A DNA stretch of 64,000 nt, from positions 4,030,001-4,094,000 of the forward strand of contig NZ_CP170094.1 in assembly GCF_042180575.1 (NCBI RefSeq), written 5' to 3'. A program made the translations under genes and the position numbers. This DNA is from Bernardetia sp042180575. Lineage in GTDB: Bacteria > Bacteroidota > Bacteroidia > Cytophagales > Bernardetiaceae. This document shows positions 24,576 through 34,020 of the stretch, in pieces. The notes below the pieces were generated by a model. That model was not told where the DNA came from. It saw only the letters and a program-made list of their open reading frames with translations, and made no database searches. Each line of letters starts with the position of its first letter. Position 1 is the stretch's first letter.

Positions 24576-25352
24576 ATGAAAATTCATTATTTATTTTTTT
24601 TGCTACTCTCAATCTCTCTTTTTTCCTGTAATGATAAGGATAAAAATGGAAATGCCAAATTAGAAGTACGCCTTGTAGATGCACCTGCTGAGTATGATGC
24701 TGTTTATATTGATGTTAGAGAAGTCAGAATCCATACTTCTGAAACGGCTGCTGATGAAGACCAAGGCTGGACAACACTTTCAACCAATCAAGGAATATAT
24801 AATCTTTTAGAACTTACTAACGGTATTGATGCTCTTTTGGCAAGCGAAGAACTTCCTGCTGGTAAAGTATCTCAAATTCGTCTGGTTTTGGGAGAAAACA
24901 ATACACTTGTAGAAGATGGAGAAACTCACGACCTCAAAACACCTAGCGCACAACAATCAGGTTTAAAGTTGAAAATCAATACTACTTTAGAAGCTGATTT
25001 GAAATATGTGATTATGCTAGACTTTGATGCTGCTCGTTCTATTGTAAAAGCAGGAAATTCTGGAAATTATAATCTAAAACCAGTTATTCGTACTTTTGTA
25101 GAAAGCGATGGTGGTTCTCTGAAAGGTTGTACTTCGCCTTCTTCTGTTCAGTCTTTAGTTACTGTTTCTCAAAATGGTGTGTTTGTAGCAAGTGCTTATA
25201 CAAATGATGGATGTTTCTTAATCAAAGGACTTCCAGCAGGAACGTATCAAGTAAGAGTTGAGCCTCCTTTAGCATACTCTCCTGTTACAATTTCTGATGT
25301 AGTAATTAGTGATGGAGAAGTAAAAACATTAGAGACAATTACAATTCAGTAA
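24576..25352 (+). CDS. DUF4382 lipoprotein
   Basis: 258 residues. Lipoprotein signal with lipobox SLFSC (Cys18), then DUF4382: LEVRLVDAPAEYDAVYIDVREVRIHT, a tail KVSQIRLVLGENNTLVEDGE and a DLKYVIMLDFDAARSI segment. Residues about 185-258 are a carboxypeptidase-regulatory-like beta-sandwich (GVFVASAYTNDGCFLIKGLP, AGTYQVRVEP). Typical Bacteroidota outer-membrane-anchored protein; function unknown. Confidence 0.85.
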   Translation: MKIHYLFFLLLSISLFSCNDKDKNGNAKLEVRLVDAPAEYDAVYIDVREVRIHTSETAADEDQGWTTLSTNQGIYNLLELTNGIDALLASEELPAGKVSQIRLVLGENNTLVEDGETHDLKTPSAQQSGLKLKINTTLEADLKYVIMLDFDAARSIVKAGNSGNYNLKPVIRTFVESDGGSLKGCTSPSSVQSLVTVSQNGVFVASAYTNDGCFLIKGLPAGTYQVRVEPPLAYSPVTISDVVISDGEVKTLETITIQ

Positions 25353-25374
25353 TCGTTTGTAGAAAAAAAATATC

Positions 25375-25413
25375 AAAAACTCATTTTACACATCGTGTAA
25401 AATGAGTTTTTTT
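25375..25413. terminator. Bidirectional terminator
   Basis: A long perfect stem (aactcattttacac / gtgtaaaatgagtt) with A and T runs on either side, between the DUF4382 gene and the convergent gene at 25425. Confidence 0.9.
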
Positions 25414-25424
25414 GTGATGAAACT

Positions 25425-26585
25425 CTAATAAAAATTTCCTTTGAAAGTAAGTGAAGTCACTTCATTTTCATCAATAGAAATATAATCTCTTTCTATCAAT
25501 CTCTGAATATTTTTGTTGATTTGTTCTTTACTTAAAGTTGTTCTATATTTTTCATTTTCAGCCTTAGAGTAGTAATCTGTGATTTTTTGTAGAGTTGTGT
25601 TTTTTTCTCCCTTCATGAACCCCATTATGGTATCAAGCTGTTTTGTTTTATTTCTAGAAAAGAAGAGATAAAGGTATTGGTTTTCGTCAATTATGGATTG
25701 AAGAGATTTTATGGTGTCAGTATCACTTATTACATCGTGGTCAAAAAAGTGATGGATAAAGTATGCTTTACCATTATGGACAAATTTTATAAACTCTTCC
25801 TCATCATCATCTTCAAAATCTTCTCTCAAATCTTCATAGTATTTTTCAAAGTAATTCTCTATTTGCTTTTCATAAAGTGTGATTAATTTTTTCAAATCTT
25901 TCTCAAAGAAACTGTAGCTCTCTATCTCTTCTATCTTTATATTTTTTTCATCCAAAATAGTATCAATCATTGCATAAATATCTCCTTTTCCTTGCATCAT
26001 CATCCATCCTTGATAAGAATTAAAATCATTTTTATCTAAATCATACTTTATTGTATAAATAGTCAATTCGTCATTTGTAGAAATATCATTACTGAAATTT
26101 TTTTTTGCTTCTCTTCTCAAATGACAACTATAACAAATATCTTTTGGCAAATACGAGCTATCAGTAGGAATAATAAGTTTATTACAATCAGCACAATGTA
26201 TTCCTTTATCTCTTTGAAGCCAAGAAGGGCAATCATCGTCTGGAGCTTCTGAAGCAGGAAACCAAAAAGGAATATTATATTTTTTACTGATGAGGTTTCC
26301 AATTTTTTTTGCTACGATTGTTTCTTCCCAAGGTGTAGGTTGTCCATTAAAAATCCGTAAATCGGATGCAAAACGCATCGTACATAAATGGAAAATTGAG
26401 TATTTAGAAAATCTATTTTTAGTATCAATAATGACTTCCATATAAATACACCAACCTTGTGTATCTCCATCCCATAAAGCTTGAATAGCGACAGGCACTC
26501 CTGTTTTTTTACCTTCTTCTATTTTGTCAATATACACTTGCATATTTTCAAAATCTTCTGGCTTATCGTAATAATCTTTTGGCAT
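25425..26585 (-). CDS. Hypothetical protein with a CxxC...CxxC zinc module
   Basis: 386 residues, soluble. Around residues 131-155 the pattern CADC ... CYSC (two CxxC pairs about 20 residues apart) suggests a treble-clef or zinc-ribbon site. The N-terminal part is alpha/beta. The C-terminal ~80 residues are helical and charged (ISIDENEVTSLTFKGNF at the end), perhaps a winged-helix-like region. It starts 27 bp after the pfkA stop on the same strand, so it is likely cotranscribed with pfkA. Family not recognised. Confidence 0.55.
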   Translation of the reverse strand: MPKDYYDKPEDFENMQVYIDKIEEGKKTGVPVAIQALWDGDTQGWCIYMEVIIDTKNRFSKYSIFHLCTMRFASDLRIFNGQPTPWEETIVAKKIGNLISKKYNIPFWFPASEAPDDDCPSWLQRDKGIHCADCNKLIIPTDSSYLPKDICYSCHLRREAKKNFSNDISTNDELTIYTIKYDLDKNDFNSYQGWMMMQGKGDIYAMIDTILDEKNIKIEEIESYSFFEKDLKKLITLYEKQIENYFEKYYEDLREDFEDDDEEEFIKFVHNGKAYFIHHFFDHDVISDTDTIKSLQSIIDENQYLYLFFSRNKTKQLDTIMGFMKGEKNTTLQKITDYYSKAENEKYRTTLSKEQINKNIQRLIERDYISIDENEVTSLTFKGNFY

Positions 26586-26612
26586 TATTTTCTAATAAAA
26601 GTGATGATAATT

Positions 26613-27581
26613 CTAGGTACTCAAAATACGGAGCATTCTTACAAGGTCATTATCAATCTTTCTAGGTTTCAAGCACTCTTCAATGGGAGTATAAGTTAGT
26701 TTTCGTTTCAGTTGTCCGACCATAACATTGGTTTTTCCAGATAAAAGCCCTTCTACTGCTGCTAACCCTAACTGACTAGCTAAAACTCTATCGGCTGCTG
26801 TTGGCGAACCTCCACGCTGAATATGTCCTAGATTAGTAACCCTAAATTTGAATTTTGGTATTTGCTCTCTTACTTTTTTACCCAGTTCTTCGGCATTTCC
26901 TAGTTCGTCGCCTTCTGCTACCACTACAATCAAAGATGTTTTTTTATTGGCTAACATCTCTTTGATAGAAACAACTATTTCATCTAAAGAATCTACAATT
27001 TCGGGAAGCATGACTATTTCTGCTCCTCCTCCAATTCCTGTCAAGAGTGCAATATCTCCACAATGTCTGCCCATTACTTCGATAAAAAAACCTCTTTCTA
27101 ATGAATCGGCTGTATCTCTTATTTTGTCGATGGCTTCTAAAGCTGTGTTGATGGCTGTATCAAATCCGATGGTGTAATCTGTTCCGTTGAGGTCGTTATC
27201 GATTGTCCCTGGTGCACCCACGAATGGCATTTTGTGTTCTGCTGAAAAGGCTTGCATTCCTGCTAGTGTTCCGTTTCCACCAATGGCAACAAGTCCGTCA
27301 ATTTCTAAATTTTTGAGATTTTGATAGGCTTTTGCTCGCCCTTCTTTTGTCATAAAACGTTGGCTACGAGCTGTTTTTAAAATTGTTCCTCCACGCTGAA
27401 TAATATTACTGACATCTCTAGAAGTCATAGTGTGAATGTCATTTTCTATCATTCCACGATACCCTCTATGAATTCCATAGACTTCGACACCGTAATATAA
27501 CGCACCTCTTACAACGGCTCTCAAGCACGCATTCATTCCAGGAGAATCTCCTCCAGATGTAAAAACTCCAATTTTTTTCAC
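26613..27581 (-). CDS. pfkA: 6-phosphofructokinase
   Basis: 322 residues, the bacterial ATP-PfkA length. The N-terminus TSGGDSPGMNACLRAVVRGA (ATP-binding), the catalytic segment PGTIDNDLNGTDYTIGFDTA (Asp128) and EVMGRHCGDIALLTGIGGGA (fructose-6-phosphate site) are present. The metal/ATP motif, GGDGT/S in most homologues, reads GGNGT at 101-105, with Asn103 from an AAC codon. The Gly at 104 still argues for ATP rather than PPi as phosphoryl donor. The enzyme phosphorylates fructose-6-phosphate in glycolysis. The gene lies upstream of a hypothetical protein gene on the same strand. Confidence 0.95.
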   Translation of the reverse strand: MKKIGVFTSGGDSPGMNACLRAVVRGALYYGVEVYGIHRGYRGMIENDIHTMTSRDVSNIIQRGGTILKTARSQRFMTKEGRAKAYQNLKNLEIDGLVAIGGNGTLAGMQAFSAEHKMPFVGAPGTIDNDLNGTDYTIGFDTAINTALEAIDKIRDTADSLERGFFIEVMGRHCGDIALLTGIGGGAEIVMLPEIVDSLDEIVVSIKEMLANKKTSLIVVVAEGDELGNAEELGKKVREQIPKFKFRVTNLGHIQRGGSPTAADRVLASQLGLAAVEGLLSGKTNVMVGQLKRKLTYTPIEECLKPRKIDNDLVRMLRILST

Positions 27582-27636
27582 GTCTTAATTAGTGATTAAT
27601 GGTTAAGTATTGGTTTTTTTTATTAAAAATGAACTT

Positions 27637-28536
27637 TTATTCCTCATTTTCTAATTCTGATTCAAGATAGTTTATTTCTAAATTGTTTTCCAAATCTCTT
27701 TTTATTAATTTTCTTTTAAAGAATGTAAAAGCACCAAGTAATGCAATAATTACCCATTTGAGCCATTTAAAAATAAAAGGAACAACTTTTACTTTTGTCA
27801 GAACTTTTCCAGCCAAAATACCAGCAAATCCAAAAGCTGCTAGATTATCAAAATTAGGGTCAAAATCTTCATGTCTGAATCCGTTATAGAATTCTACACT
27901 AGAAGTCAGTAAAGGAATTTGAGAATTGACTTCTAAAAGATGGCTAGGCGAAGTGCTAATATTCATTTCCAAAACTCCATATCTACCCAGTTTGTGTGTG
28001 CTATGACGAATATAATTTTTCTTATTAGAAGAACAAGAAACAGCCCATTGCAACTGATGTTGATTCTCTAAAAAGTAGGGTTTCATTGCCCAAGATTGAA
28101 TAGCGAGAGTATCACAACCTTGTTTTTGAATGTATTTGTTTTTTTTATGGTTCGTTTGAATAATATCTTTCCAAAAAAAATCTTCAGGTGTTTTGAAAAT
28201 AGTCGTATCAGGAATATAACCTGTTTCTATATAAACCAACTCTATAATAAAAGGAGGTTCAGTAATCGAATCAGGAGTGTTTTTAGTTGGAATGGCTACC
28301 AAACAACCTAAATATTCGATACTATCACAAGCTATTCGATAAGGAGATTGTGCAGAATTTCCTTCCATAAAAACAAAACCTTTGGGCACAGAAAGTAAAG
28401 CAACACCTGCCAAATCTATTTGTCCAATTTGTCCAATTGTTTCTTTTTGTATTTCGTTTTGAGCAAAAGCAAAAGGCGAAATAAATAAACAACAAGCTAT
28501 AAATAAATAGGTTGAAAAATAAAAAAGTGTTTTCAT
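27637..28536 (-). CDS. DUF2167 membrane protein
   Basis: 299 residues. Signal peptide about 1-25 (...FAFAQ). The DUF2167 pattern is recognisable: TIGQIGQIDLAGVALLSVPK (opening), ELVYIETGYIPD, SWAMKPYFLENQHQLQWAVS, LGRYGVLEMNIS, NLAAFGFAGILAGKVLTKVK, and a C-terminal membrane segment (FKWLKWVIIALLGAFTFF). Predicted to be membrane-anchored and periplasmic; function unknown. Confidence 0.8.
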   Translation of the reverse strand: MKTLFYFSTYLFIACCLFISPFAFAQNEIQKETIGQIGQIDLAGVALLSVPKGFVFMEGNSAQSPYRIACDSIEYLGCLVAIPTKNTPDSITEPPFIIELVYIETGYIPDTTIFKTPEDFFWKDIIQTNHKKNKYIQKQGCDTLAIQSWAMKPYFLENQHQLQWAVSCSSNKKNYIRHSTHKLGRYGVLEMNISTSPSHLLEVNSQIPLLTSSVEFYNGFRHEDFDPNFDNLAAFGFAGILAGKVLTKVKVVPFIFKWLKWVIIALLGAFTFFKRKLIKRDLENNLEINYLESELENEE

Positions 28537-28716
28537 AGCTCAATATTTTAAAATTAGTAGTGTGTTGTTGGTTTTTGTAAGATTTAAGATACAAAATTAT
28601 TTTCTTTCTCATCTATTATTTTTGGATAATAAATAGCTCTCCAAAATATGATTCTAAAAAAATAAAGACTATTTTGCTTCTAATCACATTTTACAAAATC
28701 ACAAATAGATATTTTT

Positions 28717-29334
28717 ATGAAAATTATTATTTTCTGCTTTTTATCTTTTGCTCTATTTATTTTGTCTATCAGTTTGGTAAAAGGACAGGATATTGAAAAT
28801 TCTGATTCTCAAACTATGTATCCTCAATACAAAAATAGAGTTTCACTCAATCTTTTAGGACTTCCTTCAGCAAACTTAGTAATGAGCTATGAGCGAGCCT
28901 TTAAAAATAAAGCTATTTGGCTAGGTTTTAATTATCATTTGAATGGTCTTTTGAAAGAAGAAGACAGAAATATGTTCTCTGTTGCAGCAGAATATCGTTA
29001 TTATTTTTTTGCTAACAAATCTTATAAATTTAGTAATGGTTTGTTTGGAGGACTTTATGTAAAATATAGAACAGGAAAAGAAACTAAAATTATAACACTT
29101 GACAATATAAACTACTCACACAGTTATAATAATTTTTTTGCAGGACTAAATCTAGGATATAGATATAATTACAAACGCCTTGCTCTTTCTGCTTTTGCAG
29201 GGTATGGATTTTTAATTTCAAGCCGAGAAAAACGAGATTTTATATTTTTTGATTCTTTTGGAAAAGAAGTAAAATTAAGTGAAGGTTATAAAAATGATTT
29301 GCGTTTAGGAATTACTCTAGGGTTTGCTTTTTAG
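28717..29334 (+). CDS. Outer-membrane beta-barrel protein, hypothetical
   Basis: 205 residues with an N-terminal signal (about 1-22, ...SISLVKGQ). Alternating aromatic/Gly beta-strands follow (KAIWLGFNYHLNG, NMFSVAAEYRYYFF, NFFAGLNLGYRYNY) and the end is LGITLGFAF with a terminal Phe. The layout resembles an 8-stranded DUF3575-like outer-membrane barrel. Ligand unknown. Confidence 0.65.
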   Translation: MKIIIFCFLSFALFILSISLVKGQDIENSDSQTMYPQYKNRVSLNLLGLPSANLVMSYERAFKNKAIWLGFNYHLNGLLKEEDRNMFSVAAEYRYYFFANKSYKFSNGLFGGLYVKYRTGKETKIITLDNINYSHSYNNFFAGLNLGYRYNYKRLALSAFAGYGFLISSREKRDFIFFDSFGKEVKLSEGYKNDLRLGITLGFAF

Positions 29335-29467
29335 ATAAACAAATTAATTCCTCATTTAGTAGTAAAAACAAGCAATCTGAATTTTATTATCAGATAAAAA
29401 TTCATAAAAAATTCGTAACTTTAGAGCTAGAATAATCAATAAAAAACAACCATAAAAAATAAAATAT

Positions 29468-30625
29468 ATGTCAGTAGTAACACCTACACAAACAAACACA
29501 GAAGAAACCCTTCAAATGATTGCCAAAATGGTACAAGACTTTGGAGAACGTGCAATCACACCAAACCGTAATAAATGGGATGACGACCAACATTTTCCTG
29601 TTGATGTAATGAAAGAATTAGGTAATTTGGGCTTAATGGGCGTTTTAGTTCCTGAAGAGTATGGTGGAAGTGGTTTTGGTTATCAAGAATACGTAACTGC
29701 TATTTCAGAACTTGCTGTTATTGACCCTTCCATTGGGCTTTCAATGGCTGCTCATAACTCACTTTGTACAGGTCATATTTTGCAGTTTGGAAACGAAGAA
29801 CAGAAAAAACGTTGGTTACCAAAACTAGCAACGGCTGAATGGATTGGTGCGTGGGGACTTACAGAAGCAAATACAGGTTCGGATGCAGGAAATATGCGTA
29901 CAACTGCCGTTCAAGATGGAGATTATTGGGTAATAAATGGAACAAAAAATTTCATTACACACGGAAAAAGTGGCGATATTGCTGTTGTAATTGTTCGTAC
30001 TGGTGAAGTAGGTGATTCTCATGGAATGACTGCTTTCGTTATCGAAAAAACGACAGAAGGGTTTTCTGGTGGACGTAAAGAAGACAAATTAGGAATGCGT
30101 CTTTCTGAAACTGCCGAACTCGTTTTTGATAATTGTAGAGTTCATAAAGATAATATTTTAGGAAAAGTAGGCGAAGGATTTGTACAGTCATTGAAAGTAT
30201 TGGATGGTGGACGTATTTCGATTGCAGCTCTTAGCCTTGGGATTGCAAAAGGAGCTTTGCGTCATTCTATTGTATATTCAAAAGAGCGTGAGCAGTTTAA
30301 TCAACCGATTGCAAATTTCCAAGCGATTGCCTTCAAACTAGCAGAAATGGCTACTGATGTAGAAACTGCCGAACTTCTTACTCGTCAAGCAGCCGACCTA
30401 AAAAATAAAGGAAAAAGTGTAAATAAAGAATCTGCCATGGCAAAATATGTAGCTTCTGAAGTGTGTGTAAAAGTAGCTTCTGAGGCAGTACAAATCTTTG
30501 GAGGTTATGGTTATACAAAAGACTTTCCAGTAGAAAAGTATTACAGAGATTCTAAATTATGTACGATTGGAGAAGGAACTTCTGAAATTCAGAAACTCGT
30601 TATCTCAAGAGCAATTTTGAAGTAA
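29468..30625 (+). CDS. Acyl-CoA dehydrogenase
   Basis: 385 residues, the classical length. FAD/substrate segments: LGLMGVLVPEEYGGSGFGYQ, GAWGLTEANTGSDAGNMRTT, KNFITHGKSGDIAVV and the C-terminal helical core VQIFGGYGYTKDFPVEKYYR. The catalytic Glu of the short/butyryl-chain type lies in GEGTSEIQKLV (about residue 370). It oxidises an acyl-CoA to an enoyl-CoA, passing electrons to ETF. Chain length cannot be told. Monocistronic with a strong terminator. IcmF at 3-6 kb could act on the same C4 pool. Confidence 0.95.
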   Translation: MSVVTPTQTNTEETLQMIAKMVQDFGERAITPNRNKWDDDQHFPVDVMKELGNLGLMGVLVPEEYGGSGFGYQEYVTAISELAVIDPSIGLSMAAHNSLCTGHILQFGNEEQKKRWLPKLATAEWIGAWGLTEANTGSDAGNMRTTAVQDGDYWVINGTKNFITHGKSGDIAVVIVRTGEVGDSHGMTAFVIEKTTEGFSGGRKEDKLGMRLSETAELVFDNCRVHKDNILGKVGEGFVQSLKVLDGGRISIAALSLGIAKGALRHSIVYSKEREQFNQPIANFQAIAFKLAEMATDVETAELLTRQAADLKNKGKSVNKESAMAKYVASEVCVKVASEAVQIFGGYGYTKDFPVEKYYRDSKLCTIGEGTSEIQKLVISRAILK

Positions 30626-30648
30626 AGGTCTCTAAATTATAAAAAAAT

Positions 30649-30688
30649 AAAAGCCCATTCTGATTAAAAATTAGAATGGGCTTTTTAC
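30649..30688 (+). terminator. Terminator of the acyl-CoA dehydrogenase gene
   Basis: An 11-bp stem (aagcccattct / agaatgggctt) and T run. Confidence 0.85.
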
Positions 30689-30807
30689 TTGTGTAGTTTT
30701 TTTCTTAGGTAACTTGCAACCTTTTTTGACATATTGAAATCTAGTAGTCGTATCTCATTCAAAAAAAGTATTCTAATTCATTAATCATTATTCAAATTTT
30801 ATAAGTT

Positions 30808-31650
30808 ATGAGAAAAATATGTTGCTTCGTATTTCTATTGTGTATTTCATTTTCAGTAATCGCTCAAAACTCTGAACAAAGTAAACCTACTGAAGTTCTT
30901 CTTTTTGGCACTTTTCATTTTAATAACCCAGGTCTTGACGCAGCTAAAACAAAAAGTTTTAATATTGAAAGCGAGAAAAGTCAAGCAGAGTTAGATGAGA
31001 TTACAGACAAAATAAAGGGTTATAATCCTTCCAAAATTTTTGTAGAGTGGGAATACAATGAACAGGAAGAGTTAGATTCTTTGTATGACCTATATTTAAA
31101 AGGAACATATTTTGAGAATCCAGAATTATCTGATTTTTATAAAAAAAATGAAATTTTTCAACTTGCTTTTCGTGCAGCTAAAAAGTTAGGTCATAATAAA
31201 GTGTATGCAATGGATTATACAGATGTAAATTTCCCTTTTGATAGTTTGATGGAAGTAGCTCAAAAAAATAATCAATCAGCATTACAAAATGAAATTATGC
31301 AAACTATTGAAGAATTTTCAGCACGCTTTGATGATCAAATAGATGCTGATAAATCTCTTAAAGAAATTTTATATTTTCTTAATAGTTCATCTTTACGTCA
31401 AAAAGATATTGCACTTTATACTCAAACAATAAATGAAATAGGTAGTATAGATAATTTTGTGGGTGCTTATTTAGCATCAGAATGGTATAGAAGAAATTTG
31501 TACATGCTTTCTATTATGCAGAGACAAGTCACAAATGAAGATGAAAAAGTTATGATTTTGTTAGGTTCAAGTCATGTGACACTTATCCATGAAGTTATTT
31601 CAACTCATTCAAATTTGAAAGGAATAGAACTACAAGAAATTTTAGATTAA
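30808..31650 (+). CDS. DUF5694 (TraB/ChaN-like) exported protein
   Basis: 280 residues. Signal peptide about 1-19 (...SVIAQ). The fold resembles the TraB/PrgY/erythromycin-esterase-like group: VLLFGTFHFNNPG (His), IFVEWEYNEQ (Glu), VYAMDYTDVNFPF (Asp) and IMLLGSSHVTLI (second His). These residues match the conserved metal/active-site positions of DUF5694, but its substrate is unknown. Likely periplasmic. Terminator at 31677-31719. Confidence 0.8.
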   Translation: MRKICCFVFLLCISFSVIAQNSEQSKPTEVLLFGTFHFNNPGLDAAKTKSFNIESEKSQAELDEITDKIKGYNPSKIFVEWEYNEQEELDSLYDLYLKGTYFENPELSDFYKKNEIFQLAFRAAKKLGHNKVYAMDYTDVNFPFDSLMEVAQKNNQSALQNEIMQTIEEFSARFDDQIDADKSLKEILYFLNSSSLRQKDIALYTQTINEIGSIDNFVGAYLASEWYRRNLYMLSIMQRQVTNEDEKVMILLGSSHVTLIHEVISTHSNLKGIELQEILD

Positions 31651-31676
31651 AAATAAAATTCTATTCTAAATTATTC

Positions 31677-31719
31677 AAACATCCATTCAAGAAATATATT
31701 TCCTAAATGGATGTTTTTT
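31677..31719 (+). terminator. Terminator of the DUF5694 gene
   Basis: Stem aaacatccatt / aatggatgttt followed by a T run. Confidence 0.85.
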
Positions 31720-31794
31720 CATAAAAAACTATTAGTTTTTATAAGAGGCTTTTGTGTAAATAGATTTAAAACGTCAACGATAAAAACAAATAAT

Positions 31795-32370
31795 CTACCT
31801 AAAAACTCCCACCAAACGATAATAATCCATCATTGTAATACGAAAAGTTTCTCGTTCTTTTTCAGTATTCAGAATTGGTATTTCATTAGGTAGCATATAA
31901 AATTCGTGTTTATCCAAAAGGCTGTTATACATGCGTGTTGCAAATTCATATTGTGTATCGACGTGTCCTGCAATATAAAAAAGCGTTCCCTGTGCCTTTG
32001 TTTTTGGGTTTTTCCATCGGATTTTGAGCGTATCATTTTCAGATGTATCAAAATAATCCTCTATGTATTTGTTTGGGTCTGTAATGATATAGGCTTTATC
32101 TTTATCCCACAAATAAACAATAGTCAGATTCAAAACAGGTGCTAAAGTATCTTTATTAGCATCTTCGTGTACATAAATTTCTCGTTTGAGTTTGGGTTCA
32201 TCTATTTTATCATAATCCAAACTTCGCATATTCTTAAAAAACAAAACAGAACTCTGTGTAGTAGAATTTCTTGGTTCAGTAGGAGAAACTCGTTTTTTTT
32301 TATCAGGATTGCAAGAAAAAAGAATAATTGAGAAAAATAGAATCAGAAAGCTGTAAACAAATGATTTCAT
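31795..32370 (-). CDS. Hypothetical lipoprotein
   Basis: 191 residues with a lipobox (SIILFSCNP, Cys20). The mature part begins with a charged linker (NPDKKKRVSPTE), then an alpha/beta region without recognised domain. It is convergent with the DUF5694 gene and probably sits at the inner or outer membrane. Function unknown. Confidence 0.6.
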   Translation of the reverse strand: MKSFVYSFLILFFSIILFSCNPDKKKRVSPTEPRNSTTQSSVLFFKNMRSLDYDKIDEPKLKREIYVHEDANKDTLAPVLNLTIVYLWDKDKAYIITDPNKYIEDYFDTSENDTLKIRWKNPKTKAQGTLFYIAGHVDTQYEFATRMYNSLLDKHEFYMLPNEIPILNTEKERETFRITMMDYYRLVGVFR

Positions 32371-32828
32371 AGAAGGCGTAAAAAAATAGGTTAATCAGAA
32401 TTTAAACTTACAAGATTTTGAGAAACATACAGGTTTGAGTAGAAACAAAAAATTTAATTTGAGATTTATTTCAAAAAAACTCTTTAAATAAATTCAAAAT
32501 ATCGACCTTTGTAAAAACACACGAACTATTGTAAAGATATATGAGATTGTGAGAATGTGGAGGGAATATGTAGAGAAATTTATCGTTAGTAAAATAGCTA
32601 TCTGTCCAATTCCAAAAACTAAAAATCAACAAAACAAACGAATAATGGTAAAGGAAAGAAAAATAATGTTGTAGTTTTGCAACCCTTTTCGTTTTACAAT
32701 TTGTTGGTACACTATTCATTTACTTTAAATACAGACTAAAAAAGTCTAATAAAATCTGAAAACGTTTTTTAAACAAATACAGGGTTGTTTTTTACGCCCT
32801 TTTATATAAATATCAAAATCATTTTTAT
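32371..32828. other. Gap upstream of nrdB: nothing definite
   Basis: 458 bp of AT-rich DNA. No clear NrdR box or promoter could be established; a TATA-like stretch near 32700-32735 may drive nrdB. Frames here look non-coding. Confidence 0.4.
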
Positions 32829-33824
32829 ATGTCAAATACACCATCGAAAGAACTTTTACACGAACCTTTACTTGCCGAAAACCCAAATCGTTTTGTCCTT
32901 TTTCCTATCAAACACGACGATATTTGGCAAATGTACAAACAAGCAGAAGCTAGTTTTTGGACTGCCGAAGAAATAGACCTTTCTAATGACATGAAGGATT
33001 GGGAAAATATGAGTGACAACGAACGCCACTTTGTAAAACATGTTCTTGCATTTTTTGCAGCTTCTGACGGAATTGTGAATGAAAATTTGGTTGTCAATTT
33101 TATGAAGGAAGTGCAGCTTCCAGAAGCTCGTTGTTTTTATGGTTTCCAAGTAATGATGGAAAATGTTCATGCCGAAACCTATTCACTTCTTATTGATAGC
33201 TATATAAAAGGAACAAAAGAAAAAGATTATTTATTCAATGCCTTAGATAACTTAGATTGTGTTGCAAAAAAAGGCGATTGGGCATTGAAATGGATTGAAA
33301 GTGATAATTTTGCAGAGCGTTTGGTAGCTTTTGCTGCTGTGGAAGGAATCTTTTTTAGTGGTTCTTTCTGTTCTATTTTTTGGCTTAAAAAACGTGGCTT
33401 AATGCCAGGGCTTTCTTTCTCTAACGAGCTTATTTCTCGTGATGAAGGTTTGCATTGTGATTTTGCCTGTCTTTTATACAACAATTACATACAAAACAAA
33501 CTTCCAAAAGAACGTATTATAGAAATTATTACAGATGCTGTAAAAATTGAACAAGAGTTTGTAACTGATGCCATTCCTGTAAGTCTTATCGGAATGAATG
33601 CTGATTTGATGAATCAATATATTGAATTTGTAGCTGATAGATTATTAGGCGAACTAAATTGTGAAAAGCAGTATGGAAGTCATAATCCTTTTCCGTTTAT
33701 GGAAATGATTAGTTTGCAAGGAAAGACAAATTTCTTTGAAAAACGTGTAGCAGAATATCAAAAAGCTGGAGTTATGAATAATAATGATGATTCTCCAAAG
33801 TTTTCTTTAGATGAAGATTTTTAG
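32829..33824 (+). CDS. nrdB: Class Ia ribonucleotide reductase small subunit
   Basis: 331 residues. The diiron/tyrosyl-radical core is seen in 'MMENVHAETYSLLIDSYIKG' (Glu, His and the radical Tyr) with further ligands in FAAVEGIFFSGSFCS and SRDEGLHCDFA. The C-terminal tail FSLDEDF is the large-subunit docking peptide of eukaryote-like R2 proteins. With NrdA it makes deoxyribonucleotides. No nrdA lies within the window, so the two subunit genes are not adjacent here. Confidence 0.97.
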   Translation: MSNTPSKELLHEPLLAENPNRFVLFPIKHDDIWQMYKQAEASFWTAEEIDLSNDMKDWENMSDNERHFVKHVLAFFAASDGIVNENLVVNFMKEVQLPEARCFYGFQVMMENVHAETYSLLIDSYIKGTKEKDYLFNALDNLDCVAKKGDWALKWIESDNFAERLVAFAAVEGIFFSGSFCSIFWLKKRGLMPGLSFSNELISRDEGLHCDFACLLYNNYIQNKLPKERIIEIITDAVKIEQEFVTDAIPVSLIGMNADLMNQYIEFVADRLLGELNCEKQYGSHNPFPFMEMISLQGKTNFFEKRVAEYQKAGVMNNNDDSPKFSLDEDF

Positions 33825-33880
33825 ATTTTTGTAAAATCCTCGTTGACAGTTCAGACCTCAACGACGGTTAATAAAAAAAA

Positions 33881-33916
33881 CCGAAATTCAAATCTATTGA
33901 ATTTCGGTTTTTTTTG
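33881..33916 (+). terminator. nrdB terminator (repeat copy 1)
   Basis: Stem ccgaaattcaa / ttgaatttcgg with a T run. The same 27-base hairpin recurs with one change at 35261-35294. Confidence 0.9.
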
Positions 33917-34020
33917 TAAAAAAGCACACTACATCACTCAAAATGTGTAAAATATTTTTTTTATCTGTACTTTTGTTGTAATTATAGCTTATATTTTTTT
34001 GAAATTAATTATATTTTTCT

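Noticed and set aside
32471..32719. Minus-strand 82-codon frame upstream of nrdB
   Set aside because: Phe/Tyr/Ser-rich AT shadow with no start context.
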